Assembly: GCF_021353235.1 (NCBI RefSeq)
Contig: NZ_JAJTWT010000009.1
Location: 124,001 to 188,000, forward strand
Source of the DNA: Pelomonas caseinilytica
Lineage (GTDB): Bacteria; Pseudomonadota; Gammaproteobacteria; Burkholderiales; Burkholderiaceae_C
Length of the DNA: 64,000 nucleotides
Direction: 5' to 3'
Positions 1 to 7,095 of this stretch are shown piece by piece (position 1 is the stretch's first letter; every line of letters begins with the position of its first letter). Made by a program: the position numbers and the translations under genes. The notes beneath the pieces are model-generated. The model made no database searches. It was not told the DNA's origin and saw only the letters and a program-made list of their open reading frames with translations.

Positions 1-711
1 GTACTGCAGGAAGGCGACGTCGTCCGGGCCCAGGGCCGGCTTTTTCAGCGGCAGGCGTTCGCCGTGGCGCAGGGCCTCGCCGAAGCGCACCACGGTGCGG
101 CCCTCGCCCGACTTGGACATCAGCCGCAGCTTGAACTCCGGCACCATCTTCTTGAGGTGGCGCACCGCGAAGTTGACGAGCGGGCCCTTCCACCAGCCGA
201 GCAGGTCGCCCATGGAGGCGAGCACGACGTGGTGCACGTCGGTCGCCTCGATGGCCTCGGCCAGCGTGTGGGCGAAGTTCTCGAGCACGATGATGGCGCG
301 TGCGCCGGAGTCCTTGAGCTGGTGCTCCAGCTCGCGCGGCGTGTACAGCGGGTTGACGTTCACCACCACGAAGCCCGCCCGCAGAATGGCCGCGATGGCC
401 ACGCCGTACTGCAGCAGGTTGGGCATCATGATGGCGACGCGGTCGCCGGTCTTGAGGCCCTGGGCCTGCAGCCAGGCCCCGAGCTGGGCGGACAGGCCGT
501 CCAGCTCGGCGAAGCTCATGCGCTGGCCCATGCAGATGGCGGCGTCGCGCCGTGCATGCTTGCGGAAGGCCTCTTCCAGCAGGTCCACCAGCGAGCCGTA
601 GGCGGCGGTGTCGATCTCGGCCGGCACGCCCGCCGGATAGCTCGCCAGCCACGGCCTGGCGCGGGATGTCGCGGGGGCGACGGCAGCTTCTTCGGCAAGG
701 ACGGCGGTCAT
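1..711 (-). CDS. fadD: long-chain fatty acid-CoA ligase, C-terminus beyond window edge
   Basis: This enzyme activates free fatty acids to acyl-CoA with ATP at the inner membrane, the entry step of beta-oxidation. The N-terminal 237 residues are visible, starting MTAVLAEEAA at 711. Recognisable family blocks are FAELD, GDRVAIMMPN and VNVNPLYTPRELEHQL, and the sequence runs off the window at DDVAFLQY, just where the AMP-binding loop (YTGGTTG in relatives) should follow. The ATG at 711 gives the usual N-terminus. The next gene upstream on the same strand ends 65 bases away. The family call is firm; chain-length preference cannot be read from this part. Confidence 0.9.
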   Translation of the reverse strand, partial: MTAVLAEEAAVAPATSRARPWLASYPAGVPAEIDTAAYGSLVDLLEEAFRKHARRDAAICMGQRMSFAELDGLSAQLGAWLQAQGLKTGDRVAIMMPNLLQYGVAIAAILRAGFVVVNVNPLYTPRELEHQLKDSGARAIIVLENFAHTLAEAIEATDVHHVVLASMGDLLGWWKGPLVNFAVRHLKKMVPEFKLRLMSKSGEGRTVVRFGEALRHGERLPLKKPALGPDDVAFLQY

Positions 712-776
712 TCGGCGGGCCCTTCTGGCGTGCTTGGCGTGAAGCCGTCGATGGTGTAACCGCGCCGAACTTCAAG

Positions 777-1478
777 CTAGGGGAGTTGCCCTAGGGCCGC
801 GGTGTCCGACTGAAACAGTGCGCGTGCGAGCGTGTCTTCGCGCTGTCGCACAGTGGACAGGAACTCGCCCGCGCCGCGCATGGCGCGGAAGGTGTCGAAG
901 CCGCTTTCCAGGAAGTTCTGCAGCGCGCCCAAACCGGCCACCTGAGCAGGCCCGCGCATCAGCTTGAGGGTCTGGCGCAGCAGCGGCTTGCGCGTGAGAT
1001 GGTCAAGCGACTGGCCGACGGCCATGGTGAGCTCGATCTGCTGCTGGCGCGAGGCCGGCTCGCCGCAGGTCCGCCAGGCGGCGGCGTAGTCGCGGGCCGT
1101 GATGTCGGGGGCGCTCAGCAGCTCGGCCATGCGCGTGTCCAGCCGCTCCGACAACGCGTGCAGCCGCGCCAGGCGCGCCACGGTGTCCACCACCTCCTCC
1201 GGGAAGAGCCGGGTCAGCGTCGGGATGACGCGGGCGAACTGGGCGTCGCGCTGGCGGTAGTCGTCGGGGCCGTAGAGCTCGTGCAGGAAGAAGCGCGTGG
1301 CGGCCTCGTAGCGTGGGTTGTCGAGCAGGTCGGCATAGGTGTGGGCGAAGCGGCGCTGCTGATAGGCCTTGAGGGCCTGGACGCGGGCCTCGAGCGCCGG
1401 GTCGGCCGCGCGGCGGGCGCGTTCGGCGTCGACGGCGCGCAACTCTTTCAGCAGGGATTCGGCACTGAGGTGGTCCAT
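777..1478 (-). CDS. conserved protein of unknown function with FFLHELYGP motif
   Basis: A 233-residue soluble, helical, Arg/Leu-rich protein with no signal peptide or membrane segment. Near residue 63 it carries RFFLHELYGPDDYRQRD, a stretch I recall from a family of unannotated Burkholderiales proteins ('FFLEELYGP') with no known activity. It lies 65 bases upstream of fadD on the same strand, so the two could share a transcript, and is divergent from the lipase-like gene at 1514. No function is inferred. The reading frame is well supported by codon use and by the recurring motif. Confidence 0.75.
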   Translation of the reverse strand: MDHLSAESLLKELRAVDAERARRAADPALEARVQALKAYQQRRFAHTYADLLDNPRYEAATRFFLHELYGPDDYRQRDAQFARVIPTLTRLFPEEVVDTVARLARLHALSERLDTRMAELLSAPDITARDYAAAWRTCGEPASRQQQIELTMAVGQSLDHLTRKPLLRQTLKLMRGPAQVAGLGALQNFLESGFDTFRAMRGAGEFLSTVRQREDTLARALFQSDTAALGQLP

Positions 1479-1513
1479 GAGGCCCTGGAATTCTGCCTTC
1501 CTACACTGGGGAG

Positions 1514-2380
1514 ATGAACGGACGACTGCAAAGGATCTGGGTGCTGCTGCGGCTGGCCGTGGCGGCGGGTGTGGGCTGGCGCTTCGGCTGGGCCTGGGGC
1601 CTGCTCACGCTCGGGCTGCATGCCGCCGTGCTGGCCGCCGGCTTCGTGCAGTTGCGCTGGGTCAACCGGCCGGCGCCGGCCTGGGGCCAGCTCTTGCGTG
1701 CCTGGGTGCACGAGGTGGCGGCCAGCGAGCTGGCCTTTTCGTGGCGGCAGCCCTGGCGCGAATGGGCCGAGCCCGACCACCTGCCCGCCGGGGCCACGCA
1801 GGGCGTGCTGCTGGTGCATGGCTTCGCCTGCAACCGCGGGCGCTGGAACGGCTGGATGGAACGGCTGCGCGAGCTGGGCGTCGCCTTCGTCGCCCCTTCG
1901 CTGGAGCCGGCCTTCGGCTCCATCGACGACTATGCCGAGGAGATCGAGGCGGGCGTGCGGCGGCTGCAGGCCCTGACCGGCCGCATGCCGGTGCTGTGCG
2001 CCCACAGCATGGGCGGGCTGGCGCTGCGGGCCTGGTGGCGGCGCTTCGGCACCGGCCATGCCCAGGCGCCGCGCGTCATCACGCTGGGCTCGCCCCACCA
2101 GGGCACGCGCATGGCGGCCCTCGGCCTCGGGGCCAATGCCGCGCAGATGCGCCGGGGCAGCCGCTGGCTGGCCGAGCTGCCCGGCCTGCCCGACGTCGAC
2201 GCCTTCTGGACGCCCTGCGACCAGGTCGTCAACCCGGCCGAGACGGCCATCCCGGCCGGCGCGCGGGCGCACCGGCTGGACGGCGTGGGCCACATGGGCC
2301 TCGTCCATTCCAACGAGGCCTGGGACTGCCTTCAGACCGCCTTGGCGGGCTCCTCCTTGAGTACGCCGCGGCGGATCTGA
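1514..2380 (+). CDS. membrane-anchored alpha/beta hydrolase, lipase-like
   Basis: A predicted serine ester hydrolase of 288 residues. Residues 8-48 form hydrophobic segments that could anchor the enzyme in the inner membrane. The hydrolase fold follows: oxyanion-hole HGF at 102-104, nucleophile elbow AHSMGG with Ser165, a candidate acid in WTPCDQ near 235, and a candidate His in GVGHMGLV near 257. GSPHQGT matches triacylglycerol lipases of the LipA/EstA kind. GGGGAG sits directly before the ATG. The last 49 bases overlap the end of hppD on the other strand, so the two genes converge. The natural substrate is unknown. Confidence 0.85.
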   Translation: MNGRLQRIWVLLRLAVAAGVGWRFGWAWGLLTLGLHAAVLAAGFVQLRWVNRPAPAWGQLLRAWVHEVAASELAFSWRQPWREWAEPDHLPAGATQGVLLVHGFACNRGRWNGWMERLRELGVAFVAPSLEPAFGSIDDYAEEIEAGVRRLQALTGRMPVLCAHSMGGLALRAWWRRFGTGHAQAPRVITLGSPHQGTRMAALGLGANAAQMRRGSRWLAELPGLPDVDAFWTPCDQVVNPAETAIPAGARAHRLDGVGHMGLVHSNEAWDCLQTALAGSSLSTPRRI

Positions 2381-3471
2381 TCGAGCTCGATGCTCTCGAA
2401 CAGGGCCTTGAAGTTGCCCTCGCCGAAGCCCTCGTTGCCCTTGCGCTGGATGAGCTCGAAGAAGATCGGGCCGATGACTTCCTTGGTGAAGATCTGCAGC
2501 AGCAGCTCGTTGTCGGCGCCCAGGTGGGTGGCGCCGTCGATGAGGATGCGCAGGCGGCGCAGCTCGTCCACCTTCTCGCCGTGGTGGGGCAGGCGCTTGT
2601 CGATGAGGTCGAAATAGGTGTCGATGGTGTCCTGGAAGGCCACGCCGCCGGCCTTCATGCTTTCGACCGTCTTGTAGATGTCGCCCGTACCGAGGGCCAC
2701 GTGCTGGATGCCCTCGCCGTGGTAGAGGTCCAGGTACTCGGCGATCTGGCTCTTGTCGTCCGAGCTCTCGTTGATGGGGATGCGGATCTTGCCGCAGGGG
2801 CTGGTCATGGCCTTGCTCTTCAGGCCCGTGAGCTTGCCCTCGATGTCGAAGTAGCGCACCTCGCGGAAATTGAAGAAGCGCTCGTAGAACTCCGACCACT
2901 CCTTCATGCGCCCGCGGAAGACGTTGTGCGTGAGATGGTCGATCTCGGTCAGGCCATGGCCGACCGGGTTGGGGTCCACGGGCTGGCCGGCGGCGTCCAG
3001 CAGGGGCACGAAGTCGACGTCGTAGATGCTGATGTTGCCGATGGCGCCGGGCTTGGCGCCGCCCTTGCCCTGCCAGCGGTCGACGAAGTAGATGAGGGAG
3101 TCGCCGATGCCCTTGATGGCCGGGATGTTCAGCTCCATCGGGCCGGCCTTGTTGTCGAAGCCCCAGGCGCCAAGCTCCAGGGCGCGCTGGTAGGCCAGGC
3201 CGGCGTCCTGCACGCGAAAGGCGATGGCGCAGATCGACGGGCCATGCAGGCGGGCGAAGCGCTGGGCGAAGGAGTCGCTCTCGGCGTTGATGATGAAGTT
3301 GACGCCGCCCTGGCGGTAGAGCGTCACGTTCTTGTGACGGTGGCGAGCCACGGCGCTGAAGCCCATGGTCTGGAACAGGGCGCCGAGGGCCGCCGGGTCC
3401 GGCGCCGCGAATTCGATGAACTCGAAGCCGTCCGTGCCCATGGGGTTGTCCCAGGGGGTGAATTTCGCCAT
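2332..3471 (-). CDS. hppD: 4-hydroxyphenylpyruvate dioxygenase
   Basis: A cytosolic Fe(II) enzyme that converts 4-hydroxyphenylpyruvate to homogentisate in tyrosine breakdown. At 379 residues it has full family length, with two vicinal-oxygen-chelate halves. The likely iron ligands are His179 (IDHLTHNV), His257 (IQHVALGTGDI) and Glu339 (FFELIQRKG), and the conserved tail GFGEGNFKALFESIE is present. CAGGAGACAGCC precedes the ATG. An Lrp/AsnC-type gene is divergent at 3591, with two near-identical dyads between the genes, suggesting local control. The 3' end overlaps the convergent lipase-like gene by 49 bases. The call is very secure. Confidence 0.97.
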   Translation of the reverse strand: MAKFTPWDNPMGTDGFEFIEFAAPDPAALGALFQTMGFSAVARHRHKNVTLYRQGGVNFIINAESDSFAQRFARLHGPSICAIAFRVQDAGLAYQRALELGAWGFDNKAGPMELNIPAIKGIGDSLIYFVDRWQGKGGAKPGAIGNISIYDVDFVPLLDAAGQPVDPNPVGHGLTEIDHLTHNVFRGRMKEWSEFYERFFNFREVRYFDIEGKLTGLKSKAMTSPCGKIRIPINESSDDKSQIAEYLDLYHGEGIQHVALGTGDIYKTVESMKAGGVAFQDTIDTYFDLIDKRLPHHGEKVDELRRLRILIDGATHLGADNELLLQIFTKEVIGPIFFELIQRKGNEGFGEGNFKALFESIELDQIRRGVLKEEPAKAV

Positions 3472-3524
3472 GGCTGTCTCCTGCGGAAGATTCGGTAAAC
3501 CAGAAATTCTGCGGCGCGGTTCGC

Positions 3525-3578
3525 GCAGGTTTCATGCATTCTTCGGCGCTGGTGGCGTGCCTGGCGCAGGAAACCTGC
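3525..3578. promoter_or_regulatory. paired 13-bp dyads in the hppD/Lrp divergent promoter region
   Basis: GCAGGTTTCATGC lies on the plus strand at 3525-3537, and GCAGGTTTCCTGC on the minus strand at 3578-3566. They match at 12 of 13 bases, each is an imperfect palindrome, and they lie about four helical turns apart in inverted orientation. The location between hppD and an Lrp-type regulator fits an operator for that regulator. This is inference from position and symmetry. Confidence 0.5.
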
Positions 3579-3590
3579 ACAATCCCGGGC

Positions 3591-4073
3591 ATGGAAGCCG
3601 CCCTGGAGCTCGACGCCATCGACCGACGCATCCTGCGTGCCCTGCAGCAGGACGGCCGCGTGACCTATGACGCCCTGGCGGCCGAGGCCGGGCTGTCCTC
3701 CTCGGCCGTGCTGCGGCGCGTGCGGCGGCTGGAGGAGGCCGGCGTCATCGCGTCCTATGTCGCCCTGGTGCCGCCCGAGCGCGTCGGCCTGGGCCTGACG
3801 GCCTACATCAACGTCAGGCTGGAGAAGCAGACCGACAACCCCCTGCGCAACCCACGCGACCTGTTCCGCGCCGCGGTGCAGACCTGGCCGGAGGTCGTCG
3901 AGTGCGCGGCCCTGACCGGCGAGATGGACTACCTGCTGCGAGTGCTCGTGCAGGACATGCAGCACTACGCACGCTTCATCGGCGACACGCTGCTGATGCA
4001 CCCCAGCGTGCAGGACTGCAAGACCAGCTTCGTGCTGGAGCGGCTGAAGAACACGACGGCCGTGCCGGTCTGA
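3591..4073 (+). CDS. Lrp/AsnC family transcriptional regulator
   Basis: A 160-residue DNA-binding regulator. Residues 5-60 form the AsnC-type winged helix-turn-helix (LDAIDRRILRALQQDGR, then LSSSAVLRRVRRLEEAGVI), followed by the ligand-binding RAM domain. The ATG at 3591 starts MEAALELDAID, the normal family N-terminus. An upstream in-frame ATG at 3534 would add 19 unrelated residues and run through the dyad region, so I rejected it. Divergence from hppD suggests it controls tyrosine or hydroxyphenylpyruvate breakdown, as similar neighbours do in other proteobacteria. The effector is unknown. Confidence 0.88.
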   Translation: MEAALELDAIDRRILRALQQDGRVTYDALAAEAGLSSSAVLRRVRRLEEAGVIASYVALVPPERVGLGLTAYINVRLEKQTDNPLRNPRDLFRAAVQTWPEVVECAALTGEMDYLLRVLVQDMQHYARFIGDTLLMHPSVQDCKTSFVLERLKNTTAVPV

Positions 4074-4122
4074 GCGCTCGGCCGGCTTGAACCGGCGGCC
4101 GGTCCGCCGGAACCCACGGGCC

Positions 4123-4647
4123 ATGGCCGCCGCCCGACCGCCCACCGCCCCCGACCCCGCCGAACTCCTGGCGTCGTTGCCGCGGCTGCGCCGTTATGCC
4201 CGCGTGCTGCGCCGCAACCGGGAGGACGCCGACGACCTCGTGCAGGACACGCTGGAGCGCGCCTGGACGCGGGCCGGCCTGTGGCAAGGCGTGGGCGACA
4301 TGCGCGGATGGCTCTTCAGCATCATGCACAACCTGCACGTCGACGCGCTGCGCCGCGGGCGGCTGGACACCGTGGATCTCGACGAGCTGCCGGCCGAAGT
4401 GCCCGTCGCGCCGGCCCAGCCGCTGCGCCTGGCCCTGCGGGACCTCGATGCCGCGCTGGCGGCGCTGCCGGCCGAGCAGCGCGACGTGCTGCTGCTGACC
4501 GCCCTGGACGGCATGGCCTACGCCGAGGTCGCCCAGGCGCTCGGCGTGCCCATCGGGACGGTCATGTCGAGACTGTCGCGCGGGCGCGAGCGGCTGCGCG
4601 GCCTGATGGACGGGGCGGCCATCCGGTCACCTGGACCGAGCTTCTAG
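4123..4647 (+). CDS. ECF-type RNA polymerase sigma factor
   Basis: A 174-residue extracytoplasmic-function sigma factor. Region 2 covers about residues 17-85 (DADDLVQDTLERAW, then MRGWLFSIMHN) and region 4 about 107-160 (LPAEQRDVLLLTALDGMAYAEVA, then GTVMSRLSRGRERL). The ATG at 4123 is preferred over a TTG at 4087 because the extra residues resemble no family member. No anti-sigma gene follows; the next gene encodes a PEP-CTERM protein 94 bases on. How its activity is controlled is therefore unclear. Family call secure, regulon unknown. Confidence 0.92.
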   Translation: MAAARPPTAPDPAELLASLPRLRRYARVLRRNREDADDLVQDTLERAWTRAGLWQGVGDMRGWLFSIMHNLHVDALRRGRLDTVDLDELPAEVPVAPAQPLRLALRDLDAALAALPAEQRDVLLLTALDGMAYAEVAQALGVPIGTVMSRLSRGRERLRGLMDGAAIRSPGPSF

Positions 4648-4654
4648 GGGGATC

Positions 4655-4680
4655 GGGAATAGCCCGCACCGCCGCCCGTC
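4655..4680 (+). promoter_or_regulatory. candidate ECF-sigma promoter before the PEP-CTERM gene
   Basis: GGGAATA at 4655-4661 and CGTC at 4677-4680, 15 bases apart, match the general ECF -35/-10 pattern (GGAA-type and CGTC boxes). The pair lies between the ECF gene and the PEP-CTERM gene, so that gene could be a direct target of its neighbour. Judged by eye only. Confidence 0.4.
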
Positions 4681-4741
4681 CATGCATGGCGGCCTCGCGG
4701 CCGGCATCCCTTCATCAGCCACCCCCTGCAGGAGTCCCAGC

Positions 4742-5380
4742 ATGCGTCTTCCCACCTTCATGACCGCCGCCGCGCTGCTCGCGCTGCCCCTGGCCAGCCA
4801 TGCGCTGAGCGGCATCACCGACACCCAGGGCGACTTCCTCGCCACCTTCGCAGGCAGCGCCGCCAGCACCGACCTCGACGTGCTCAGCGCCAGCGTCTTC
4901 TACAACGCCGGCACCGACATGTTCACCCTCACGGCGACCATGGACGGCGACATCGGCAGCACCGCCACGGGCTTCTACGTCTGGGGCGTCAACCGCGGCG
5001 CCGGCACGGCGGGCTTCCAGGCCAACGGCATCACCGGCGTGCGCTTCGACCGCGTCGTCATCGTGCGGCCCGACGGCACGGGCACCGTGGCGGGAGCGGG
5101 CAGCCTCGCCGCCGGCTCCGTCAGCATCAGCGGCAAGACCATCACGGCCCACGTCAGCGGCAGCCTGCTGCCGAGCACCGGCTTCGCGAACAAGCTTGAC
5201 TACACGTGGAACCTCTGGCCACGCGACGGCGCTTTCGCGGGCTTCGCCGCCATCTCCGACTTCGCGCCCGACAACGCCAACTTCACCGCCACCCCGGTGC
5301 CCGAGCCGGGCACGGCCGCCTTGAGCCTGCTCGGGCTGGCGGGCCTGGTCGCCTGGCGGCGCCGTCAGTCGAAGTCGTGA
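4742..5380 (+). CDS. PEP-CTERM sorting-domain exported protein
   Basis: A 212-residue exported protein. It begins with a signal peptide (MRLPTFMTAAALLALPLASHA) and ends with a textbook PEP-CTERM signal: VPEP, a hydrophobic stretch, then an RRR cluster. Exosortase recognises this tail and links such proteins to exopolysaccharide or biofilm surfaces. The central region is Gly/Thr/Ser-rich, beta-like and lacks recognisable catalytic motifs. The ATG at 4742 follows GCAGGAG and gives the signal peptide directly; the upstream in-frame ATG at 4682 does not. An ECF sigma gene precedes it. The 3' end overlaps the convergent HDOD gene by 16 bases. No exosortase is in the window. Confidence 0.88.
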   Translation: MRLPTFMTAAALLALPLASHALSGITDTQGDFLATFAGSAASTDLDVLSASVFYNAGTDMFTLTATMDGDIGSTATGFYVWGVNRGAGTAGFQANGITGVRFDRVVIVRPDGTGTVAGAGSLAAGSVSISGKTITAHVSGSLLPSTGFANKLDYTWNLWPRDGAFAGFAAISDFAPDNANFTATPVPEPGTAALSLLGLAGLVAWRRRQSKS

Positions 5381-6207
5381 AGCAGCCGCAGCGTGTGCTC
5401 GGGGCTGAGGTTGAGCAGCTCGGCGATGTCGTGCAGGTCGTCCGGCACGGCGGCGTCGTCCCAGCCCCGCGCCGTGTGGCGCGCCAGCCGCACGGCCAGG
5501 TGCACGCAGCGGACCTGCGGATCGCGCGCATGCTTGTCGTTGGTGATGCGGGTCAGCAGGTCGGGCAGGTGCCAGCGCTTCATCAGCGCCTGTTCCAGGT
5601 CGGCCAGCTCGATGCCCAGCATCTGGCGCTGGGCGATGGCGCTGCGCAGGTGGCGGTCCTGCTCCTGAAGCTCGGCGATCTTCAGCGCCAGATCCGGCGC
5701 ATGCACCCACAGCAGCATCTCGGCGAAGTCGTGCAGCAGGGCCGCGCTGTGGATGATGGCGGCGTCGGGGTCGGCGCGGTGTGCGGCGAAGCCCAGCGCA
5801 TAACGTGAAGACCGTTCTGCGCGCTGCATGACGCGCGACAGGCCGAGCAGGGCTTCCTCGTGGTCGGCGAGCGCTTCTTCCAGCGTCGCCTGCCGCCCGA
5901 AGTCGCGGAAGAAAGGCGTGATGCCCATCAGCACCAGGGCCGCCGTCACCGTCTCGGGGTCGGCCATCAGCCCGGCGCTGCGGCCGCGCTTGAGCTCGTT
6001 GGCGCGGGCCAGCACCTTCAGCGTCATCAGCGGATCGCTCTCGATGAGCTGGGCGAGGCCGTGCGCGTCGACGTCGTCTTCCATCGCCCGCATGTATTCG
6101 ATCGCCTCGGCCGTCTCGGCCAGCACCGGGATCTCGGCCCGCGCAAAGGCCTCGACCCAGGCGTCGAGGCTGGGCAGGGGGGCGGTCAGGCGCAGGCGCT
6201 CGGACAT
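5365..6207 (-). CDS. HDOD domain protein
   Basis: A cytosolic protein of 280 residues filled by an HDOD domain, a non-catalytic relative of HD phosphohydrolases that often mediates signalling. Visible features are IPVLAETAEAIEYM near 26, an IESDPLMTLKVLARANEL helix near 60, and ALLHDFAEMLLWVH near 165, which keeps HD-like residues. No GGDEF, EAL or receiver domain is attached. Transcription runs leftwards and the gene converges on the PEP-CTERM gene. Such proteins occur in cyclic-di-GMP and motility regulation; the partner is unknown here. Confidence 0.85.
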   Translation of the reverse strand: MSERLRLTAPLPSLDAWVEAFARAEIPVLAETAEAIEYMRAMEDDVDAHGLAQLIESDPLMTLKVLARANELKRGRSAGLMADPETVTAALVLMGITPFFRDFGRQATLEEALADHEEALLGLSRVMQRAERSSRYALGFAAHRADPDAAIIHSAALLHDFAEMLLWVHAPDLALKIAELQEQDRHLRSAIAQRQMLGIELADLEQALMKRWHLPDLLTRITNDKHARDPQVRCVHLAVRLARHTARGWDDAAVPDDLHDIAELLNLSPEHTLRLLHDFD

Positions 6208-6230
6208 GGTGTCCCGATGCTAGGCCTGCC

Positions 6231-6265
6231 GGGGGCCGCGTGGTCCATCCATGCGGCCCCCTTTT
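6231..6265. other. strong GC stem-loop with T-run on plus strand
   Basis: GGGGGCCGC at 6231-6239 pairs perfectly with GCGGCCCCC at 6253-6261 and is followed by TTTT at 6262-6265. The form is that of a rho-independent terminator read rightwards. However, both neighbouring genes (5365-6207 and 6287-6526) are on the minus strand, where the stem has no U-run. It may stop antisense transcripts or act as an mRNA processing hairpin. Confidence 0.45.
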
Positions 6266-6286
6266 GCCCCGCTTTTGAGGCTCAGT

Positions 6287-6526
6287 TCACAGCCGGCGCA
6301 CGCCGTCCAGTTCGGCGATCAGCTGTCCGTCGGCGTACAGCGCCCCTTCCGGTGCGCCGGCCTCGGCATAGAACTCCAGCTGGGCGCGGGCGCGGCGGCG
6401 CCGGCGGTAGGCCGGCGAGAACACCAGCCGGATGGCGCGCGCGGCGCGCTTGATGCGGACCCAGCGGCGGGCCCAGGCGTCGTGGGTCTCGGCGGCGTCG
6501 GGGCCGCGCAGTTCGATCAATCTCAT
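6287..6526 (-). CDS. small basic protein of unknown function
   Basis: A 79-residue protein beginning MRLIELRGPD. AAGGAGA lies 6 bases before the ATG at 6526, which decides the start against the much longer frame reaching 6826. The middle is very basic (RWVRIKRAARAIRLVF, then YRRRRRARA) and the end acidic-to-neutral. There is no signal peptide or transmembrane helix. The basic helix could bind nucleic acid or lipid headgroups, but nothing specific can be claimed. I do not recognise the family. Confidence 0.55.
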   Translation of the reverse strand: MRLIELRGPDAAETHDAWARRWVRIKRAARAIRLVFSPAYRRRRRARAQLEFYAEAGAPEGALYADGQLIAELDGVRRL

Positions 6527-6594
6527 GAAGGTCTCCTTGGCTGCCGGCCGGCCCTCATGAGATGGATCGGAGGAGGGCGGGCGGCGCGGGCGTG

Positions 6595-6786
6595 TCAGGG
6601 GCTGTCGTCGGGGAAGCGGTCTCGCAGCTGGCGTCGCAGTTCCAGGCGGGCCTGCTGGCGCTGGGCGTGGGCGTCCTGGGGGCTCTGGTGCCGGCCGGCC
6701 TGGCGTTTCAGGGCTGGCGCGACGAACGGGTTGCGCGGCTTGCGCACGTTGAGCTTCAGGGGACGCGGAGAGGTGAACTGGGGCAT
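6595..6786 (-). CDS. small conserved KPRNPFVAPA-type protein, unknown function
   Basis: A 63-residue very basic protein. Residues 15-34 contain RKPRNPFVAPALKRQAGRH, which I recall from small unannotated Burkholderiales proteins of 60-100 residues, followed by a Gln/Arg-rich helix. CCGGAG lies about 8 bases before the ATG at 6786. It is in the same orientation as the HTH gene at 7096-7704 and shares an AT-rich upstream element with it. Function unknown; the recurring motif supports a real gene. Confidence 0.6.
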   Translation of the reverse strand: MPQFTSPRPLKLNVRKPRNPFVAPALKRQAGRHQSPQDAHAQRQQARLELRRQLRDRFPDDSP

Positions 6787-6831
6787 GAAGTGCTCCGGTG
6801 AATGCCGCTCGCGGGCGGCGGGCCATGCAGC

Positions 6832-6851
6832 GGCCCGACCCGGGTCGGGCC
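6832..6851. repeat. perfect 20-bp palindrome in a 309-base gene-free stretch
   Basis: GGCCCGACCCGGGTCGGGCC is self-complementary over 20 bases and lies 46 bases upstream of the small gene starting at 6786. The surrounding gene-free stretch, 6787-7095, otherwise holds the AT-rich element at 6974-6990 and no plausible ORF. The palindrome could form a leader hairpin in the transcript of the small gene. Confidence 0.5.
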
Positions 6852-6973
6852 TGGCGTTTGCGACGAATGAGGGGTGCCCGGGGCTTGCGCTCGAGGCAGG
6901 CGGGCCGGGCGGTCAGGGGTGGGGGTGCGACCTCGCCGCGACGCCTGGGGACTGCAGCGTCACGACTTGCGCA

Positions 6974-6990
6974 AATGATAAATAAACATT
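6974..6990 (-). promoter_or_regulatory. AT-rich dyad upstream of small gene, shared with HTH gene
   Basis: AATGATAAATAAACATT is an imperfect dyad (AATG...CATT arms) in otherwise GC-rich DNA. Its first ten bases recur exactly at 7685-7694, at the start of the HTH gene. Read leftwards it contains TTTATCAT, a good -10-like element. Both copies may be promoters or operators of the HTH protein. Confidence 0.45.
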
Positions 6991-7095
6991 GATCAAGCGC
7001 AAGCGGTTTTTATCCAACACCCCTAACGCGGGGGAGAGGCGGTGTTCCGATGCGGGAGGCGAGCCTGCCGCGCGAGGGCTGCGGCCGGCGCCGGT

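Noticed and set aside
354..368. TTGACGTTCACC resembling the acyl-CoA operator half-site
   Set aside because: It lies inside the fadD coding region at the conserved VNVNPL block, with no second half; explained by codons.
1369..3498. Plus-strand open frame of 709 codons
   Set aside because: It lies opposite hppD and across the lipase-like gene, has no family resemblance and shadow-type composition. Typical antisense frame in GC-rich DNA.
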